From NCBI GenBank assembly GCA_036841525.1, contig DAITVZ010000015.1, forward strand, positions 9,916-73,915: a stretch of 64,000 nt of DNA, given 5' to 3'. A model generated the notes under the pieces. The model did no database searches. It was not told where the DNA came from and saw only the letters and a program-made list of their open reading frames with translations. Numbering within the stretch: position 1 is the stretch's first letter; each line of letters opens with the position of its first letter. A program made the position numbers and the translations under genes. This DNA comes from JAAYEA01 sp012689325. GTDB taxonomy: Bacteria; Chloroflexota; Anaerolineae; JAAYEA01. Positions 56,372-64,000 of this stretch are shown piece by piece.

Positions 56372-56427
56372 CGCCCGCTGCGCTATTCGGCATGACATGC
56401 GAGGGTTGAGCGCCCCTTGGCCCCAAC

Positions 56428-56456
56428 TTGCGGTCAGGGCGCTATTGTGCTACACT
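56428..56456 (+). promoter_or_regulatory. Possible promoter of the CxxC tail-anchored protein gene
   Basis: TTGCGG (56428-56433), 17-bp spacer, TACACT (56451-56456). The -35 box is weak (4 of 6). Confidence 0.45.
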
Positions 56457-56508
56457 GATCTTGTCCATGATGGACAAGGGACCCGTCAACACATGCAAGG
56501 GAGGTTCC

Positions 56509-56748
56509 ATGCAAGACCTGAACAAGGAAGTGAAAGAAACCGCGCAGGAAGTCAAGAAGGACGTCCTCGCCGCCGTCGAGGAGGGGGCCGAGGCCGTGCA
56601 AAAGGCCGTGGAGAAAGAGCAAGAGAAGGACAAGGCCTACTATTCTCCCGGCGAAGTGATGAAAAAGAAGGGCTGCATCGGCTGCGGCGGCATGGCGCTG
56701 GCCATGCTGGCGCTCACCGCGCTGGCGGCGGCTCTGGCGCTGCTCTAG
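56509..56748 (+). CDS. 79-aa tail-anchored protein with CxxC
   Basis: ATG 56509 behind GGGAGG. The first 45 residues form a charged helix (LNKEVKETAQEVKKDVLAAV, then KAVEKEQEKDKAYY). It is followed by KKKGCIGCGG and one C-terminal membrane segment (ALAMLALTALAAALALL). The two Cys at the membrane border could bind metal or be redox active. Not recognised. It lies 43 bases before the GlsB-like gene and may be co-transcribed. Confidence 0.7.
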   Translation: MQDLNKEVKETAQEVKKDVLAAVEEGAEAVQKAVEKEQEKDKAYYSPGEVMKKKGCIGCGGMALAMLALTALAAALALL

Positions 56749-56791
56749 CGCTGAGGGCGCCTTAGCGCCCTAACCTCAAGGAGGATAGGAC

Positions 56792-57055
56792 ATGACAGGG
56801 CTTATGGGCTGGATCATGGCGTTGATCATCACCATCGTCATCGTGGCCATCGTGGAACGGGTCTCCAAGACCGAGCTCCCCTACGGGTGGCTGGGCAATA
56901 TCGTCGTTGGCTTTATCGGTGGCTGGCTGGGACAAATCTTACTCAAGCCCACGTGGGGGCCTACGATCGCTGGTGTTTTTATCATCCAGACGTTCATCGG
57001 CTCCCTGGTTTTGATCATCGTGGCCAAGTGGGTCATGAAGCAACTGGCCAAATAG
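56792..57055 (+). CDS. GlsB/YeaQ/YmgE-like small membrane protein
   Basis: 87 aa, ATG 56792 behind AAGGAGG. Three membrane segments with the family-like glycine pattern GWLGNIVVGFIGGWLGQ and IAGVFIIQTFIGSLVLIIV. Members of this transglycosylase-associated family are small stress-related inner-membrane proteins of unknown mechanism. Confidence 0.75.
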   Translation: MTGLMGWIMALIITIVIVAIVERVSKTELPYGWLGNIVVGFIGGWLGQILLKPTWGPTIAGVFIIQTFIGSLVLIIVAKWVMKQLAK

Positions 57056-57095
57056 CAGCAAGCCGCCGGCCAGACAACCGCATCGGACAAAAGAA

Positions 57096-57125
57096 AGCCA
57101 GCCGCCGGTTACCCGGCGGCTGGCT
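57096..57125. terminator. Hairpin between convergent small genes
   Basis: Perfect 13-bp arms AGCCAGCCGCCGG (57096-57108) and complement (57113-57125) with a 4-base loop. It separates the GlsB-like gene from the LysM gene and can serve both strands. No strong T-run. Confidence 0.7.
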
Positions 57126-57166
57126 CAGCGTTTCGGAACGGCTCACGCGTTGAAGGGCTTGGGCCC

Positions 57167-57790
57167 CTACTTGGGAGGCAGCACCAGCTTCATGCCGACC
57201 TGGATCAGGTTGGGGTTATCGCCGATGAGCGCCTTGTTCAGCTCATAGATCTCCGTCCAACGGCGGGCGCTGCCCAACTCGTTGAGGGCGATGACCGAGA
57301 GCGAATCCCCGCCCTTGACCACATAGACGGCGGCGGCGGCCTTGGCGGCAGCCTCGGCAGCGGCCTTGGCCGCGGCGGCTTCCGCAGCAGCCTTGGCGGC
57401 GGCGGCGTTGGCGGCGACCTTGGCGTCGATGGCGGCCCGGGCCTCGGCGGCCTGCTTGGCGGCCTCCTCGGCGGCCTTGCGGCGGGCCTCGGCCTCATCC
57501 TTCAGCTTTTGCTCCTCGGCGCGCTTGCGGGCCTCGGCGACGATGGCGTCGGTGCGGGCCTTGGCCTCGGCGGCGGCCTTGTCAGCGGCAGCCTTGGCGT
57601 CGGCAGCGGCCTTGGCGACCGCGGCATCGGCAGCGGCCTTGGCGGCGGCAGCCTTGTCGGCGGCGGCCCTGGCGGCATCCTCGGCGGCCTTTTTCGCGGC
57701 CGCTTCCTTGGCCGCCAGCGCGGCCTTTTCCTCTTCTTCCTTCTTCTTGCCCCGGTTGAGCAAGCTGGAAATCAGTCCTTCTCTCTTCAT
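57167..57790 (-). CDS. Alanine-rich coiled-coil protein with C-terminal LysM domain
   Basis: 207 aa, ATG 57790 behind AAGGAG. A short N-terminus (MKREGLISSLLNRGKKKEEE) precedes about 130 residues of Ala/Lys/Glu coiled coil without signal peptide or membrane segment. The last 50 residues are LysM (VYVVKGGDSLSVIALNELG ... LIQVGMKLVLPPK). LysM binds glycan. The missing signal peptide leaves its location open. The coil is close to TolA-type spacer sequence. Confidence 0.82.
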   Translation of the reverse strand: MKREGLISSLLNRGKKKEEEEKAALAAKEAAAKKAAEDAARAAADKAAAAKAAADAAVAKAAADAKAAADKAAAEAKARTDAIVAEARKRAEEQKLKDEAEARRKAAEEAAKQAAEARAAIDAKVAANAAAAKAAAEAAAAKAAAEAAAKAAAAVYVVKGGDSLSVIALNELGSARRWTEIYELNKALIGDNPNLIQVGMKLVLPPK

Positions 57791-57920
57791 AACCCTTCTC
57801 CTTGGCGCGCGCCCCGTGTCGCGCATGCTGTGTCCCTGGGGCAATCCTGCACCTGTTCGGCTCCGGCCCGGTCGGCGATGACGGGCGGGCTCACCAGCCC
57901 GCAGACCCTAGATCAGGGGC

Positions 57921-58094
57921 TTATAGCCCTTCGAGCTTGGTGGCGGCCAGCATCAGGCCCAGGCCAACCAGGGCGATCCACGGAGCCAGATCGGTGATGA
58001 TCCCGATGGTGAAAAGCGAGCCGATCAGGGCGATGATGCCCAGCACGAGGCAGACGAGCCACGTGGTTTTCTTCGGGGTGTTGAAATCGTTCAT
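57921..58094 (-). CDS. 57-aa two-helix membrane protein
   Basis: ATG 58094 behind AGGAGG. MNDFNTPKKTTWLVCLVLG followed by two membrane segments (VLGIIALIGSLFTIGIIT and WIALVGLGLMLAATKL) with little else. Similar small proteins are common in Chloroflexi. Function unknown. Confidence 0.7.
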   Translation of the reverse strand: MNDFNTPKKTTWLVCLVLGIIALIGSLFTIGIITDLAPWIALVGLGLMLAATKLEGL

Positions 58095-58304
58095 TCCAGG
58101 CCTCCTGTTGTGTGCGAAAGGTTTTGGATTTGGATCGTTAGTGGATTTGCCGACAACGACAGCAACGTAACGCCGGTGTTCGTTTCTGCGTTGGCCTCCT
58201 TTCCACAAACCGGACATCGGTCAGGTCGCCGAACCTTGGCCCGAACATGAATCCATTATGGCACAAGTTTGGCTAATGTCAAATGGGGATCGCGGTCCGT
58301 TCCC

Positions 58305-58525
58305 GTAGGGGCAGGCCCCCGTGCCTGCCCTCCGGCCTGCGCGCCCCGCCGGCAGACCGGGGCAACCACGGGGGGTTGCCCCTACGCGTTTGACTGTAGG
58401 GGCGGTCCTTGTGATCGCCCCGATCCCGCGTGACCGCCCCGATCCTGCGTGACCGCCCCGATCCTGCGTGATCGCCCCGATCCTGCGTGACCGCCCCGGT
58501 CCCGCGTGACCGCCCTGATCCGCGA
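58305..58525. repeat. GTAGGGGC palindromes and a 19-bp tandem repeat
   Basis: GTAGGGGCAGGCCCCCGTGCCTGCCC near 58306, a GGGGCAACC palindrome near 58351, and GTAGGGGCGGTCC...GATCGCCCC near 58397. Then come five direct 19-bp units starting GATCCTGCGTGACCGCCCC (58422, 58441, 58460, 58479, 58498; C/T variants). The part 58095-58300 shows no gene. Confidence 0.75.
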
Positions 58526-58533
58526 TACGCCGC

Positions 58534-58561
58534 TTGACCCCCTGCCCCAACCGCGTACAAT
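58534..58561 (+). promoter_or_regulatory. Promoter of the first URO-D-like gene
   Basis: TTGACC (58534-58539), 16-bp spacer, TACAAT (58556-58561), 29 bases before the start codon. Confidence 0.6.
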
Positions 58562-58590
58562 AGGCGCAATATGCCGCTTGGGGAGGATGG

Positions 58591-59643
58591 ATGAACGACA
58601 CCGTGCGCCGCTGCCTCGACGACCTGGAATCCCGCATCGACCCGCAGGAGGAGGAAGGGCTCCTGGGGCAATGGCGGGGCTTTTTCGATAACCGGTTCGC
58701 CGGCGACATCTTTTCTCCGCGGCGCTCGCGCCCCAACCCGCCCCGCGTCGACTGGCCCCGGGTGCGCATCAACCAGGCGCTGGACGATTTCGACGCCATG
58801 GCGCTGCAACAATACGGCGGCTGCTCCCAGGCCCTGGCCTCCGGCTCGGGGATGATGCTCAACGTCCGCGCCAACTATGGCTCCAGCATCATGCCGCTGC
58901 TGTTCGGCGTCAAGCCGTTCGTCATGGACGACGAGTTCGACACCCTCCCCACCTCCGAGCCGCTCAACGACCTGGACGCCATCCAGCGCCTGGTGGACGC
59001 CGGCATCCCCGATGTCAATGGCGGCGTCGGCGAAAAGGTCTGGGAGATGGGCCGCCGCTACGCCCAGATCGCCCGCGAATACCCCAAGATCGGACGTTAT
59101 GTCTACATTTATCACCCCGACGCCCAGGGGCCCATGGACATCTGCGAGGTGGTCTGGGGCAGCACCATCTTTTACGCCCTCTACGACCGCCCCGAGCTGG
59201 TCCACGCCCTGCTCGAGCTGGTCACGCAGACCTATACCCGCTTCATGGACGCCTGGACCGAGACGGTGCCCTTCCGCGCCGGCGGCAACGCCCACTGGGG
59301 CTTTTATCACAAGGGGCAGCTCATGCTGCGCGACGATTCGGCGATGAACCTCTCCGCCGACATGTTCGACGAGTTCATCCGCCCCTACGACCAGCGGCTG
59401 CTGAGCGCCTATGGCGGCGGGGCGATCCATTTCTGCGGCAAGGGCGATCACTATATGCCGCGCATGACGCAGATGAGCGGGCTCCACGCCATCCACATGT
59501 CCCAGCCCGAGTGCAACAACATGGAGATCATCCTGCGCCACACCGTGGACCAGGGAATCAAGGTGCTGGGGCTGCGCCGCGAGGTGGCCGAGCGGCTCGT
59601 CGCCGCCGGTCGCGACCTGCGCGGGCAGGTCCAGGCGGCATAG
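58591..59643 (+). CDS. Uroporphyrinogen decarboxylase-like (URO-D superfamily) protein 1
   Basis: 350 aa, ATG 58591 behind GGGGAGG. Barrel-type protein of the group that includes corrinoid methyltransferases of unknown substrate. Visible parts: RVRINQALDDFDAMALQQYG, YHPDAQGPMDICEVVWGS (the PFGP-like region), PELVHALLELVTQTYTRF, DDSAMNLSADMFDEFIRPYD, and the HxCG-like GGAIHFCGKGDHYM. It lacks the porphyrin decarboxylase start signature, so it is not HemE. It probably binds a methyl donor or corrinoid, but no partner gene is nearby except the relative at 59779. Confidence 0.78.
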   Translation: MNDTVRRCLDDLESRIDPQEEEGLLGQWRGFFDNRFAGDIFSPRRSRPNPPRVDWPRVRINQALDDFDAMALQQYGGCSQALASGSGMMLNVRANYGSSIMPLLFGVKPFVMDDEFDTLPTSEPLNDLDAIQRLVDAGIPDVNGGVGEKVWEMGRRYAQIAREYPKIGRYVYIYHPDAQGPMDICEVVWGSTIFYALYDRPELVHALLELVTQTYTRFMDAWTETVPFRAGGNAHWGFYHKGQLMLRDDSAMNLSADMFDEFIRPYDQRLLSAYGGGAIHFCGKGDHYMPRMTQMSGLHAIHMSQPECNNMEIILRHTVDQGIKVLGLRREVAERLVAAGRDLRGQVQAA

Positions 59644-59646
59644 GGA

Positions 59647-59727
59647 GACAAACCACGAAATACACGAACCACACGAAAAGGAATAGGATCTTGCTTTTTT
59701 CGTGTATTTCGTGTGTTTCGTGGTTCA
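59647..59727. repeat. Dispersed inverted repeat (AACCACGAAATACAC type), second copy
   Basis: AAACCACGAAATACACGAACC on the left and GTGTATTTCGTGTGTTTCGTGGTT on the right. Relative of 9362-9437. It sits between the two URO-D-like genes. Confidence 0.8.
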
Positions 59728-59778
59728 TTTCCTAGTCCTGATCGTTCGCGGCACCCGCAGCATCCCAAAAGGAGCGAC

Positions 59779-60972
59779 ATGACCAACCTAGGCTATACCC
59801 AAGAGAACGCCCCGCAGATCGCCTTGAAGCCCCGCGAGGTCTCCGACGCCGACCTGGCCGCGGTGGACCTGGACCGCTTCTGGGCCGACCAGGCGGTGGC
59901 CATCGCCGACCCCTTCGGCGAGCATATCCCCCAATGCCCCCTGGGCATCTTTATGGGCGATTGGTGCGTCTTTGACGAGCTGGGCGTCGAGGAGGACCTC
60001 TGGCGCCAAGAGACCGACGACGCCTGGCGCGTGGCGCTGAACAAGGCCTATAACGACCGCGCCGAGTGGATCGTCGGGCGCCGCCTGCTCCCCGAGACCT
60101 ACACCCCGCCCGAGCTGCGCTATCCCGAGCGCGGCGCGCTCTATACCATCTTTGAGGGCCGCAACGAATGGCACAGCGGCGCCTGGTGGCTGACCCAGGC
60201 GGCCAACAACGAGGCCGAGCTATCCGCGCTGCTGGACCGGGTGGAGCGCCGGCTGGAGGGCGACCTGCGCGAGGTGCTGCTGCCGGAGAACTGGGAGCGG
60301 GAAAAAGCCCGCCTGCTGGCCGAGGGGATCCAGCCGCCGCTCTATCGCCACCAGCGCGGCCCTTGCACCTTTGCCGCCTCCATCTATGGCGCGGAGAACC
60401 TGATCTTTCTCATCCTCGACAACCCCGACCTGGCCGGGCGCTTTAGCCGGCTGATCCTGCGCTCCATGCTCGAGATGGCGCGCATCTATGACGAGGAGGC
60501 GGGCTACACCCCCGAGACCGCGCCGCACGGCTGGTCCTTCGCCGACGACAACTGCGTCCTCTTGAACCCCGACATGTACAAGTTCTTTGGCTATCCGGTG
60601 TTGAAGGGGATGTTCGACCGCTACAGCCCCAACCCCGAGGACAAGCGTTACCAGCACTCCGACTCGGCCATGGGCCACCTGGTCCCCATCATCGGCCAGC
60701 TCGACATGACCGGCGTCAACTTTGGCCCCACGGTGATGGCCGACCACATCCGCAAATGGATGCCCCACGCTGCCATCTATGGCGTGCTGGCGCCCTTTAC
60801 CTTTATGCGCAACGACAAGTTCGAGATCCTGCGCCAGTTCCGCCGCGATTTCGAGCTGACCCGCGAGACCAAGGGGCTGGTCTTTGCCACCGCCGGCTCG
60901 ATCAACGGCGGCTCGGCGCTCACCAGCCTCCGCCTGATCATGTCCGCCATCCAGCACGAGGGGCGGTATTAG
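59779..60972 (+). CDS. Uroporphyrinogen decarboxylase-like (URO-D superfamily) protein 2
   Basis: 397 aa, ATG 59779 behind AAAAGGAG. The middle and C-terminal parts fit the superfamily: GAENLIFLILDNPDLAGRFS, APHGWSFADDNCVLLNPDMY, RYQHSDSAMGHLVPIIGQLD and VNFGPTVMADHIRKWMP. The HSD and DDN words replace the usual metal or porphyrin residues. Probably acts with or beside the protein from 58591. The repeat-filled gap argues against strict co-transcription. Substrate unknown. Confidence 0.75.
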   Translation: MTNLGYTQENAPQIALKPREVSDADLAAVDLDRFWADQAVAIADPFGEHIPQCPLGIFMGDWCVFDELGVEEDLWRQETDDAWRVALNKAYNDRAEWIVGRRLLPETYTPPELRYPERGALYTIFEGRNEWHSGAWWLTQAANNEAELSALLDRVERRLEGDLREVLLPENWEREKARLLAEGIQPPLYRHQRGPCTFAASIYGAENLIFLILDNPDLAGRFSRLILRSMLEMARIYDEEAGYTPETAPHGWSFADDNCVLLNPDMYKFFGYPVLKGMFDRYSPNPEDKRYQHSDSAMGHLVPIIGQLDMTGVNFGPTVMADHIRKWMPHAAIYGVLAPFTFMRNDKFEILRQFRRDFELTRETKGLVFATAGSINGGSALTSLRLIMSAIQHEGRY

Positions 60973-60986
60973 GCGACGGTCGGTAG

Positions 60987-61020
60987 AGACCCTAAAGGTC
61001 TAGGAAGACCTTTAGGGTCT
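60987..61020 (+). terminator. Terminator after the URO-D-like gene 2
   Basis: AGACCCTAAAGGTCT (60987-61001) pairs with AGACCTTTAGGGTCT (61006-61020), 15-bp perfect arms, with little T-run. Same element type as at 19548-19579. Confidence 0.7.
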
Positions 61021-61051
61021 TGTTCCCAGTAACCAGGTAGGGGCGAAAAAA

Positions 61052-61087
61052 GGAGGCCTCCGCCAGGTGGAGGCCTCCCTTTTTTTT
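61052..61087. terminator. Intrinsic terminator between convergent genes
   Basis: GGAGGCCTCC (61052-61061) pairs with GGAGGCCTCC (61069-61078), followed by eight T on the plus strand and preceded by an A-run that gives a T-run on the minus strand. A good bidirectional terminator. Confidence 0.85.
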
Positions 61088-61123
61088 GTCTCTGCGCCGC
61101 GGCGCGCGGCCCCGGAACCGCGG

Positions 61124-61417
61124 CTACTTCAGATACCAGATCTCGGTGTGGCCGCCGAACGCGGTCAGCTCGTCCCACTTTTTGGCGAACGCCTGCCACG
61201 CCGGCGTCTGGGCCCGCTCGGTCTGATGCTTTTCCATCGCCGCCAGGCTCTCGTACTCGATCTCCACGCAAATGGTGCTGCGGGGCGTCCCGATCCCGTT
61301 GGTGGCGATGCGCACCACGTACTTGGGCTTGAGCGACTCGGCGCGCTCTTGCACAAGCGCCACCGCTTCCTGCATCTTGCCCTTCTCGATCACGGAAAAG
61401 TTGCGCCACAGGATCAT
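61124..61417 (-). CDS. Small dimeric alpha/beta-barrel-type protein
   Basis: 97 aa, ATG 61417 behind AAAGGAGAAT. Strand (ILWRNFSVIEKGK), helix (MQEAVALVQERAESLK), strand (YVVRIATNGIGTPRSTICVE), helix (YESLAAMEKHQTERAQTPAW) and the final HTEIWYLK fit NIPSNAP or antibiotic-monooxygenase-like barrels. Function unknown. Confidence 0.7.
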   Translation of the reverse strand: MILWRNFSVIEKGKMQEAVALVQERAESLKPKYVVRIATNGIGTPRSTICVEIEYESLAAMEKHQTERAQTPAWQAFAKKWDELTAFGGHTEIWYLK

Positions 61418-61675
61418 CTTGGATTCTCCTTTCGGTTCGCACACTGACCCAACCCTGCGAGGTCCTGGCACGTTCCTCGGAGATCCGCCGCACTCCCCGT
61501 GCGGTGACGTGGGCATCTGCTCGCTGGCGGGCCGTTCCGCGCCGCGCCCGGGCCGGCCACGCCTGTCACGATGAGGCACTGCTCCCGTTGATGGTAATTA
61601 TACTCATCCAGCAAGCATTCGTCAAGGGCGCCTGCCGCTCCGCCAGGGCTTGTGCAAGGTCGTGCGGGTGGTCTT

Positions 61676-61732
61676 GGAGGCCGAGGCTTTAGCCGGATCT
61701 GCGCGGCCAACCCGGCTAAAGCCTCGACCTCC
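61676..61732. repeat. Inverted repeat GGAGGCCGAGGCTTTAGCCGG
   Basis: Left arm at 61676-61696, right arm (CCGGCTAAAGCCTCGACCTCC) at 61712-61732, one mismatch in 21 bp. Near it are GCTTGTGCAAGG and GGCTTGTGCCAAG words also seen near 20404. The rest of 61418-61830 shows no gene. Confidence 0.65.
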
Positions 61733-61832
61733 AGGGATTGAAGCCTTGTTTCGGCTGTTTCCAAGGGCCTGCGCGCAAGCTTGATGCGAGCCACGGCTTG
61801 TGCCAAGTAGCCCCGGCTTTCGCATCTTGCGT

Positions 61833-61861
61833 TTGACAACCGCCCGACTGCGCAATATTAT
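61833..61861 (+). promoter_or_regulatory. Promoter of the solute-binding protein gene
   Basis: TTGACA (61833-61838), 17-bp spacer, TATTAT (61856-61861), about 45 bases before the start codon. Confidence 0.78.
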
Positions 61862-61905
61862 GCAGTTGCGGCTATCAGACGATCACAAGCAAGGAGGCAG
61901 AACGC

Positions 61906-63960
61906 ATGAAACGTCGCGAGTTCTTGAGAGTGACCGCCATGACGGCGGTGGGGGCGCTGGCGGCGAGCTGCGCGCAACCCACCCCCCAGATCATCGAGAA
62001 AGAGGTGCCGATCGAAAAGATCGTCAAAGAGACGGTCGTGGTGGAAAAACAGGTCCCCGTGGAAAAGATCGTCAAGGAGACGGTGGTGGTGCAGCGCGAG
62101 ATCGCCGTGGAAAAGGTGGTCACGGCGACGCCGATCCCCGCCAAGTTCCACGAAGCGCCCATGCTGGCCGAGCTGGTCAAGGCAGGCAAGCTCCCGCCGG
62201 TGGAGGAGCGCGTGGGCGAGGACCCGCGGGTGATCACGCCCCACGAGGAGATCGGCCAATACGGCGGCACCTGGCACTGCCTCGCCGTCGGCCCGCAGGA
62301 CTTGGAGCTGAGCTCCCGGTTCAACTATCCCTCGCTCTTGCGCTTCAACGCTACGGGCAGCGGCGTGGTCGCCGACGTCTGCTCGAGCTGGGAGGCCAAC
62401 GCCGATTCCAGCGTCTATACCTTCAAGCTCCGCAAGGGGATGAAGTGGTCGGACGGCGCCAAGTACAGCACCGCCGACTGGGCCTTCTGGATGGACGACA
62501 TGATCGGCAACGACGACCTTTACCCGGCCAAGCCGGTGCTGCTGATGCCCCACGGCAAGCTGGTCACCATGGAGGTCGTGGACGACTGGACCCTCCGCTT
62601 TGACTTTCACGGCTCCTACGCCCTCTTGCCGCTGGTCCTCGGCGACGCCCACACCGAGCTGCACGCCAACATCCCCTCGCACTATTTGAAGCAGTTCCAC
62701 GTCAAGCACGCGATCAAGACGCAACTGGACGCCGCGACCAAGGCGGGCGGGTTCGAGTTCTGGTACCAGCTCTTTGCCAACAAGAACGACCAGCACGTCA
62801 ACCCGGAGCGGCCGACCATCGGGGCCTGGAAGCTGGAGGAGGCGCCGCCGGCGCAGCCGGTCTCGGCCATGCGCAACCCCTATTACTGGAAAGTGGACCC
62901 GGACGGCAACCAGCTCCCCTACCTCGACCGGATCGAGTGGATCCTGGTGGAAAACGGCGACGTGGTGAACCTGCGCGCCGCCGCCGGCGACGTGGATATG
63001 CAGCTCCGGCATATCCTCTTTAGCAACTATCCGATCTTTAAAGAGAGCGCGGCTAAGGCCGATTTCCGCGTGCTGGACTGGCTCTGGGGCGAGAACGAGA
63101 TCGTCATCCACGTCACCCAGGACAGCGTCGACCCCATGAAAAAACTGCTGCTGGAGGACAAGCGGTTCCGCTTCGCCCTGTCGCTGGCCATCAACCGCCA
63201 GGAGGTCTGCGACGGCATCTATTTCGGCACCGTGGAGCCCAGCCAGATCGTCCCCTACAAGGAATCGCCCTGGTGGACCCCCGAGCGGGCCATGCACATG
63301 GCCCAGTACGACCCGGACAAGGCCAACGCTTACCTGGACGAGATGGGCCTGACCAAGCGGGACAGCGAGGGGTACCGGCTGATGCCCGACGGCAACCGGC
63401 TGGTGATCTACTGGGACTATTGCACCCTCTTTGGCGCGTGGCGCCCCTGCGGCGAGCTGGTGCGCGAGCACTATCGCAAGGTCGGCATCGACCTGCAGCT
63501 CCGCGAGGTGGCGCGGCAGCTCTTTTACGAGCGGTTCCAGGCCCGCGAGACCGACCTGGGCCTCTGGTCGGGGCACGCCACCTTTTTCCCCGTCATGCGG
63601 CCGCGCGATTTCGTCGCCATCTTTCGCAACGGCTCCAAGTGGGCGGCGCAGTACGCCCAGTGGTACGAGACCCACGGCAAAGCGGGCGTCGAGCCCCCGG
63701 CGGACAGCGACATCCGCAAGGGCCAGCTCCTCTACGACCAGGTGGTTGGCTCCTCGTCGCTCAAGGAGGCGTACGAGAAATTCAACGCGGTGCTGGACAT
63801 CTTTTATGACAACCTCTGGACCCTGGGCGTGACCACGCCGCCGGTCCAGCCGGTGATCGTCAAAAACAAGTTCCGCAACGTGCCCAACAACGTCCTCTCC
63901 ACCAACAGCCTGATGTCGCCCGGCGCCGCCGAGCCCGAGCAGTTCTTCTGGAAGAAATAG
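61906..63960 (+). CDS. Family-5 ABC transporter solute-binding lipoprotein
   Basis: Binding protein of a peptide/oligosaccharide-type ABC importer (684 aa). ATG 61906 behind AAGGAGG. Tat-like signal (KRREFLRVTAMTAVGALAAS) with lipobox Cys at residue 22, then a spacer of IEKIVKETVVVEK-type repeats, a mark of Chloroflexi binding proteins. The mature part has SBP_bac_5 features: VYTFKLRKGMKWSDGAKYS, NPYYWKVDPDGNQLPYLD, DKRFRFALSLAINRQEVCD and LREHYRKVGID-like VREHYRKVGIDLQL. Permease and ATPase genes would be expected downstream of the window. Confidence 0.93.
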   Translation: MKRREFLRVTAMTAVGALAASCAQPTPQIIEKEVPIEKIVKETVVVEKQVPVEKIVKETVVVQREIAVEKVVTATPIPAKFHEAPMLAELVKAGKLPPVEERVGEDPRVITPHEEIGQYGGTWHCLAVGPQDLELSSRFNYPSLLRFNATGSGVVADVCSSWEANADSSVYTFKLRKGMKWSDGAKYSTADWAFWMDDMIGNDDLYPAKPVLLMPHGKLVTMEVVDDWTLRFDFHGSYALLPLVLGDAHTELHANIPSHYLKQFHVKHAIKTQLDAATKAGGFEFWYQLFANKNDQHVNPERPTIGAWKLEEAPPAQPVSAMRNPYYWKVDPDGNQLPYLDRIEWILVENGDVVNLRAAAGDVDMQLRHILFSNYPIFKESAAKADFRVLDWLWGENEIVIHVTQDSVDPMKKLLLEDKRFRFALSLAINRQEVCDGIYFGTVEPSQIVPYKESPWWTPERAMHMAQYDPDKANAYLDEMGLTKRDSEGYRLMPDGNRLVIYWDYCTLFGAWRPCGELVREHYRKVGIDLQLREVARQLFYERFQARETDLGLWSGHATFFPVMRPRDFVAIFRNGSKWAAQYAQWYETHGKAGVEPPADSDIRKGQLLYDQVVGSSSLKEAYEKFNAVLDIFYDNLWTLGVTTPPVQPVIVKNKFRNVPNNVLSTNSLMSPGAAEPEQFFWKK

Positions 63961-63972
63961 GCGCACAAACAA

Positions 63973-64000
63973 GCAGGGGCGGTCCATGGACCGCCCCTGC
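63973..64000. terminator. Perfect 28-bp palindrome at the window end
   Basis: GCAGGGGCGGTCCA and its complement directly adjoin, 12 bases after the binding-protein stop. Another member of the GGGGC...GCCCC family. The window ends here, so further arms or a T-run cannot be judged. Confidence 0.6.

Noticed and set aside
58422..58525. 19-bp tandem repeats considered as CRISPR or protein-binding iterons
   Set aside because: No spacers, no initiator gene nearby, and the units belong to the GC-rich dispersed repeat family.
1..64000. tRNA or rRNA genes
   Set aside because: I saw no cloverleaf with CCA-type ends or rRNA-conserved words, although I could not run a covariance search.

Overview
The window is a GC-rich chromosomal stretch, most likely from a member of the Chloroflexota (Anaerolineae/Caldilineae-like). 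The organism call is an inference. It rests on the Tat-type solute-binding lipoprotein with IVKETVVVEK repeats, the many short palindromic intergenic repeats, the BTAD-type regulator, and the overall gene set. Three runs of exactly 100 N show that it is a scaffolded draft assembly. Two of these runs are flanked on both sides by the same 55 bp and are probably false gaps.

Layout. 1-4 kb: the end of a peptide-type ABC permease pair (+), then an ABC-2 exporter pair (-). 4-6 kb: an ABC-F ATPase gene (+) preceded by a strong promoter, a 29-codon leader ORF and an intrinsic terminator, an arrangement that looks like an attenuator. 6-9.4 kb: a small lysine-rich ORF, a REP-associated tyrosine transposase (RAYT) surrounded and interrupted by GC-rich repeats, an unknown membrane protein and a DUF937 protein. 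9.4-19.5 kb (-): a compact phage-like module. It holds portal, protease-capsid fusion, small virion proteins, a connector-like protein, a holin-like membrane protein, a large tail-type protein and a replication-type protein with palindromic iterons inside its gene. It sits behind a consensus promoter with a LexA-box-like palindrome. No terminase, tail tube or tape measure is visible. 19.6-26.7 kb: a head-to-head paralogue pair, a secreted FG-GAP repeat protein, ApbE with two single-domain FMN-binding membrane proteins, a PIN toxin pair and a DEAD-box helicase.

26.8-49.8 kb (+): the centrepiece is a 19-gene contractile injection system (CIS) locus with many stop-start overlaps. In order it has DUF4255 terminator, carboxypeptidase-regulatory-like protein, sheath 1, tube 1, sheath 2 (with an inserted beta-sandwich domain), tube 2, DUF5908, LysM adaptor, hub, spike, a DUF2169-like protein, PAAR-like tip, gp25, baseplate J, a gpI-type protein with a beta-propeller, a fibre candidate with a collagen-like stretch, two further proteins sharing the fibre's N-terminal module, a DUF6734-type glycosyltransferase-like protein between them, and a CIS tape-measure-family protein. 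No AAA+ ATPase and no obvious toxin cargo are seen. A winged-helix/BTAD regulator gene converges on the end of the locus and diverges, with consensus promoters back to back, from a small membrane protein gene.

51.8-64 kb: a Pro/Thr-rich lipoprotein broken by a false gap, a Gfo/Idh/MocA oxidoreductase, glutaminyl-tRNA synthetase, a group of small membrane or envelope proteins including a LysM protein, two uroporphyrinogen-decarboxylase-like proteins, a small dimeric-barrel-type protein, and a complete family-5 solute-binding lipoprotein. No rRNA, tRNA or CRISPR array was recognised.
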